DNA of 26,405 nt, from the IMG/VR virus record IMGVR_UViG_3300018420_000090, positions 1-26,405 of that record; one strand, written 5' to 3'. The position numbers and the translations under genes are program-made. This document shows positions 24,367-26,405 of this stretch, piece by piece. The notes under the pieces were generated by a model. The model made no database searches and was not told the DNA's origin. It saw only the letters and a program-made list of their open reading frames with translations. The DNA is from a virus. Every line of letters begins with the position of its first letter. Positions within the stretch are counted from its first letter, which is position 1.

Positions 24367-24609
24367 TCACCACTCAGACTGAACTTCTTTTAATTTCTGC
24401 AGGTAATGCTTGGCCTTGCCCGCATCATCCGTGTTTTCTTTATGTCCGGCACGCAAACTGTACTTGATAACGTTGCCCTTCAAGAACCCCACAAACTCAT
24501 CGTGGGTCATCACCGCTTGCATAATCGCCCACGGCTGTATCGCCATCTCTTTGTAGTGATTACCACTGACCTGTATGTCGTCGGCGCTCATGCTGTTAGT
24601 TTCAGTCAT
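24367..24609 (-). CDS. DUF3310 protein
   Basis: 80 aa from the third of three consecutive ATG codons (24609), which stands six bases after AGGAG (24616-24620). The core is VSGNHYKEMAIQPWAIMQAV followed by FLKGNVIKYSLRAGHKENTD and a helical end (KAKHYLQKLKEVQ). This is the DUF3310 signature (NHY..., Q/KPW, GN-IKY-R-G-K). The domain is found in many phages and also in T7 gp1.7, a nucleotide kinase, but this short version keeps only the conserved helical unit and shows no P-loop. A role in nucleotide metabolism is possible and unproven. The start overlaps the previous stop by 8 bp. Confidence 0.85.
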   Translation of the reverse strand: MTETNSMSADDIQVSGNHYKEMAIQPWAIMQAVMTHDEFVGFLKGNVIKYSLRAGHKENTDDAGKAKHYLQKLKEVQSEW

Positions 24610-24859
24610 CATCATCTCCTTCGTAAAACTCACCATCCTCTGCGCTACGAAACATCTCGTTGTACGCAAGGTACGCATCGGTAAGCGCGTGTATTACGCT
24701 CGCCATCTCTAAATCTTCTTTGTGGGTTACGTGGGCTAGCGCATTGACTAGCACGTTGACCTGCTCCATACCTTCACCCGACACACTTAGCGTGAGGTTT
24801 ACCTTGCGTATGGCGGAGGCCATCTCCACGGGGGTTACATCAGGCTTGCGGCTAGTCAT
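24602..24859 (-). CDS. Small acidic-tailed phage protein, unknown
   Basis: An 85-aa protein that I do not recognise. It appears mostly helical (TPVEMASAIRKVNLTLSV, then EQVNVLVNALAHVTHKED and ASVIHALTDAYLAYNEMF) and ends in an acidic tail, GEFYEGDDDD. No catalytic motif, cysteine pair or membrane segment is present. Its ATG overlaps the stop of the MazG-like gene (ATGA, 24856-24859), and its stop overlaps the DUF3310 start, so it belongs to a translationally coupled early block. The acidic end might mimic DNA or bind a basic partner, but that is conjecture. Confidence 0.72.
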   Translation of the reverse strand: MTSRKPDVTPVEMASAIRKVNLTLSVSGEGMEQVNVLVNALAHVTHKEDLEMASVIHALTDAYLAYNEMFRSAEDGEFYEGDDDD

Positions 24860-25296
24860 ACAAAGTTCTCAAGATTGGGTTGACGATAGTTCGGGCCCTT
24901 CTTGATTTTGCCTTGCTCTGTGAAGGTAGGCTGACCATTGCTGTCGAACTTGCTCCAGTTACTCGAGTTCACTTCGTCCACCGCATCTACCATCTTCATC
25001 TTGTCGCAGTGTGCCACCCCAACCGCTGTTACCACTTGGTCAGCCAGTGAGTCCAAGAACTCAACACGTTGAATAGGGAATGCTTTGTAGTGCCCAGCCT
25101 TAAAGCCTTCTGCCAAAGTCATCATCGCCAGACGCACATCACTCAACTTGTTACTGCTCTTCCCGTCCTCACCCTCTAAGGCGATCAACATCTCGGTGAT
25201 CTCTTCAAAGTGGCAGCCCAACTGCACATTGAAATCCTCAAAAGTCGGCTCGGGCCGTGCTCGTTTATGCCATAACGCAATTGCTTCGATACTCAT
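24856..25296 (-). CDS. MazG-like nucleotide pyrophosphohydrolase
   Basis: 146 aa from the ATG at 25296, chosen over the longer frame because it makes an ATGA overlap with the upstream stop. The all-alpha NTP-PPase pattern is visible: FEEITEM with Glu31, Glu32 and Glu35 (EExxE), and EFLDSLADQVVTAVG with Glu79, Asp82 and Asp86 (ExxD). These are the magnesium-binding residues of the MazG/HisE/dUTPase-2 superfamily. NSSNWSKFD and KKGPNYRQPNLENF near the C-terminus are also typical of phage members. It may hydrolyse dNTPs or aberrant nucleotides, or the alarmone ppGpp as proposed for some cyanophage MazG proteins. The substrate cannot be read from sequence. Confidence 0.82.
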   Translation of the reverse strand: MSIEAIALWHKRARPEPTFEDFNVQLGCHFEEITEMLIALEGEDGKSSNKLSDVRLAMMTLAEGFKAGHYKAFPIQRVEFLDSLADQVVTAVGVAHCDKMKMVDAVDEVNSSNWSKFDSNGQPTFTEQGKIKKGPNYRQPNLENFV

Positions 25297-25517
25297 ATTT
25301 GCCCCGTGATAAGACTGCCATAAATAAAACCGAACATACCAGACACAACCACCGTCCATGCCAGTGTAGCGCCGAGTGTGTAAATGATACCGTGGTAATC
25401 CCACTCGTCATTAAATTCTGCGCGCCAGTCTATAACCTTTTTGGGGTGTAGCGCGGGTTTCGGTAGTCTATTGACCATCCGGTCGGTTTTACGCATTTCC
25501 TGTTCAACTGTGGTCAT
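25293..25517 (-). CDS. Small membrane protein
   Basis: A 74-aa protein. The N-terminal 43 residues are charged and likely cytoplasmic (MRKTDRMVNRLPKPALHPKK, WRAEFNDEWDYH). The last 30 residues are hydrophobic (GIIYTLGATLAWTVVVSGMF, then GFIYGSLITG), forming one long or two short membrane helices. There is no signal peptide and no lipobox. Both ends overlap neighbours as ATGA (25514-25517 upstream, 25293-25296 downstream), so it is part of a coupled early block. The function is unknown; early phage membrane proteins sometimes affect superinfection or host physiology, but nothing here points to a specific role. Confidence 0.75.
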   Translation of the reverse strand: MTTVEQEMRKTDRMVNRLPKPALHPKKVIDWRAEFNDEWDYHGIIYTLGATLAWTVVVSGMFGFIYGSLITGQI

Positions 25518-25984
25518 ACTGCCCCCTTTATTGGCGTTGCCCGTTTGTGTTTCATCTCGTCATACACAATCTTCAGCGCGTTCTCCATGTCTTTGATTGT
25601 GATTACGTCCAACTGCGCATCATGCAGCTCCATTGCTTCGTTCAAGGCGGCCATCTCCTCAGCCCGCAGGATAAACTTCTCGGACTCAATACCCCGCGCA
25701 CCTACCGAACGCAAAGCGCGTAGCCCTGCACTGACCACATCCTTATACTCACGTCCAAACCCAAGTCGGTATAACGACTCTGTTATGTTCAGCGCGCTAA
25801 TCAAGACATCGAGGTCTTTCTTAGTGGCTTTCCCCTGTGTAAGCATTGCCATCGCCATATGATTCGTAAGCCGCAGGTCCACGGCAAAAGATTCATGGTG
25901 GTTAACGGGCTTCATGCTATCCATCACGTACCCAATCGTGTCGATACGCACTCCCTTGGGTCGATATTTACTTCTTTTTCGCAT
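25514..25984 (-). CDS. Early phage protein of unknown function, helical
   Basis: A 156-aa protein that I do not recognise. It begins basic (RKRSKYRPKGVRIDTIGY) and is then predominantly helical: ESFAVDLRLTNHMAMAMLTQ, KKDLDVLISALNITESLYRL, AEEMAALNEAMELHDAQLDV and IKDMENALKIVYDEMKHK. Helical proteins with paired Glu/His/Asp residues sometimes bind metal, but no clear motif is present. Similar proteins (YRPKGV opening, HDAQLD block) are, as far as I recall, frequent in phages of Betaproteobacteria and have no assigned role. Its start overlaps the basic protein gene by 17 bp, and its stop overlaps the membrane-protein start. Confidence 0.72.
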   Translation of the reverse strand: MRKRSKYRPKGVRIDTIGYVMDSMKPVNHHESFAVDLRLTNHMAMAMLTQGKATKKDLDVLISALNITESLYRLGFGREYKDVVSAGLRALRSVGARGIESEKFILRAEEMAALNEAMELHDAQLDVITIKDMENALKIVYDEMKHKRATPIKGAV

Positions 25985-26144
25985 GGTTGGCCTTGTGCCT
26001 CTCGCTGTTCTTTGTCCTCAATCCCGGCACGGCGTCACCGTTGGTATTACGGGCGCGTACCTTCCCTCCTACTGTCCCTGCGGCGCTCCGTTTAAACGGT
26101 AGTAGGTCAATCTTAAACATCTCTGGGTTGGTAAATGGGTTCAT
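25968..26144 (-). CDS. Small basic protein, unknown
   Basis: 58 aa from the ATG at 26144. The frame stays open to 26177, but the ATGA overlap with the DUF1289 stop (26141-26144) indicates this start. The sequence is strongly basic (RSAAGTVGGKVRARNTNG, then RTKNSERHKANHAKKK) and probably disordered at the C-terminus. It could bind nucleic acid. No family is recognised. Confidence 0.65.
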   Translation of the reverse strand: MNPFTNPEMFKIDLLPFKRSAAGTVGGKVRARNTNGDAVPGLRTKNSERHKANHAKKK

Positions 26145-26335
26145 TGGGCTCTGTCTTTGTACGTGGTATACCGCCAAGCGGTAGCCTCTTTATCGATGCG
26201 TTGCCATATGACTTCGCGCTCTTCATCGGTAAAGAAAGGCCACTGGGCGACTTCTAGATATGTTCTACCACATCCCTTACAGATTTCATCAAACAGCGTT
26301 GTACAAACCGCAATGCAGGGGCTGTCAGGTCGCAT
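26141..26335 (-). CDS. DUF1289 family protein
   Basis: A 64-aa protein. The pattern SPCIAVC, then DEICKGCGRTYLEVAQW and DEEREVIWQRI matches DUF1289, a short domain with four cysteines (here 7, 11, 19 and 22) that probably binds zinc or Fe-S. It is common in Proteobacteria and their phages; its function is not established. A strong Shine-Dalgarno (AGGAGAG), partly inside the stop codon of the upstream gene, precedes the ATG. Its stop overlaps the next start as ATGA. Confidence 0.88.
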   Translation of the reverse strand: MRPDSPCIAVCTTLFDEICKGCGRTYLEVAQWPFFTDEEREVIWQRIDKEATAWRYTTYKDRAQ

Positions 26336-26344
26336 AAAACTCTC

Positions 26345-26405
26345 CTAGAACGGAGCCTCCTCGGTCTGCTCAAGGGTACGTTGGTGGCGTATCTTCGCAG
26401 CTTGC
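26345..26405 (-). CDS. C-terminus of an upstream early gene (partial)
   Basis: The last 19 residues of a minus-strand gene running off the window (QAAKIRHQRTLEQTEEAPF, stop TAG at 26347-26345). The ending with acidic residues and EEAPF resembles the protein-interaction tips of SSB-like and some recombination proteins (DDIPF type), but 19 residues are too few for a call. The frame was chosen because the other two have a stop inside this stretch or no stop before the DUF1289 start. Confidence 0.45.
   Translation of the reverse strand, partial: QAAKIRHQRTLEQTEEAPF

Overview
The window is part of a tailed double-stranded DNA bacteriophage genome (Caudoviricetes). The lysis and virion genes and their order most resemble podovirus-type phages that build large internal (ejection) proteins. 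An M15 peptidoglycan hydrolase, a holin and small Proteobacteria-type domains (DUF1289, DUF3310) point to a Gram-negative host. The host cannot be named from the sequence, though several proteins have the look of aquatic phage families. I saw no integrase, no tRNA, no CRISPR array, and no portal, capsid or terminase gene, so those must lie outside the window.

Layout. Plus strand, 1-14517: a lysis block (end of a holin, a small Cys-containing protein, an M15 endolysin) runs into a chain of virion genes. These are a 654-aa tail/nozzle-like protein, a 215-aa fibre-like protein, a 553-aa Gly/Ala-rich protein, a 134-aa GNAT-fold protein, an 868-aa Gln/Ala-rich protein and a 2086-aa giant polyvalent-type protein. 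Many junctions are TAATG or ATGA overlaps, which suggests translational coupling. Minus strand, 14510-26405, read from right to left: small early genes (DUF1289, basic protein, unknown, membrane protein, MazG-like, unknown, DUF3310), then VRR-NUC nuclease, family A DNA polymerase, Cas4/RecB-type exonuclease, HNH endonuclease, SNF2-like helicase, coiled-coil protein, SSB-like protein, HTH regulator and a primase-helicase fusion, ending with a small unknown gene. The two transcription units converge and overlap by 8 bp at 14510-14517.

Functionally, the minus-strand block is a nearly self-sufficient replication and recombination module: priming and unwinding (AEP primase-helicase), synthesis (PolA with proofreading), ssDNA coating (SSB-like), branch processing (VRR-NUC, RecB-like exonuclease, SNF2 helicase) and nucleotide-pool clean-up (MazG-like). 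The plus-strand block makes the tail and ejection apparatus and the enzymes of host lysis.

The most unusual items are: (1) a well-formed overlapping gene (9803-10072, +1 frame, ideal Shine-Dalgarno) inside the disordered Pro/Ala-rich linker of the 2086-aa gene; (2) a sigma70-type promoter next to a 94-nt leader that folds on paper into an 11-bp closing stem with three internal hairpins, upstream of the coiled-coil/SSB genes; (3) a second intergenic leader upstream of the VRR-NUC gene with a closing stem, two hairpins and a possible G6/C6 pseudoknot; (4) a DNA polymerase with Leu at the position equivalent to E. coli Pol I Phe762. All structures and motifs were found by eye. None was computed.
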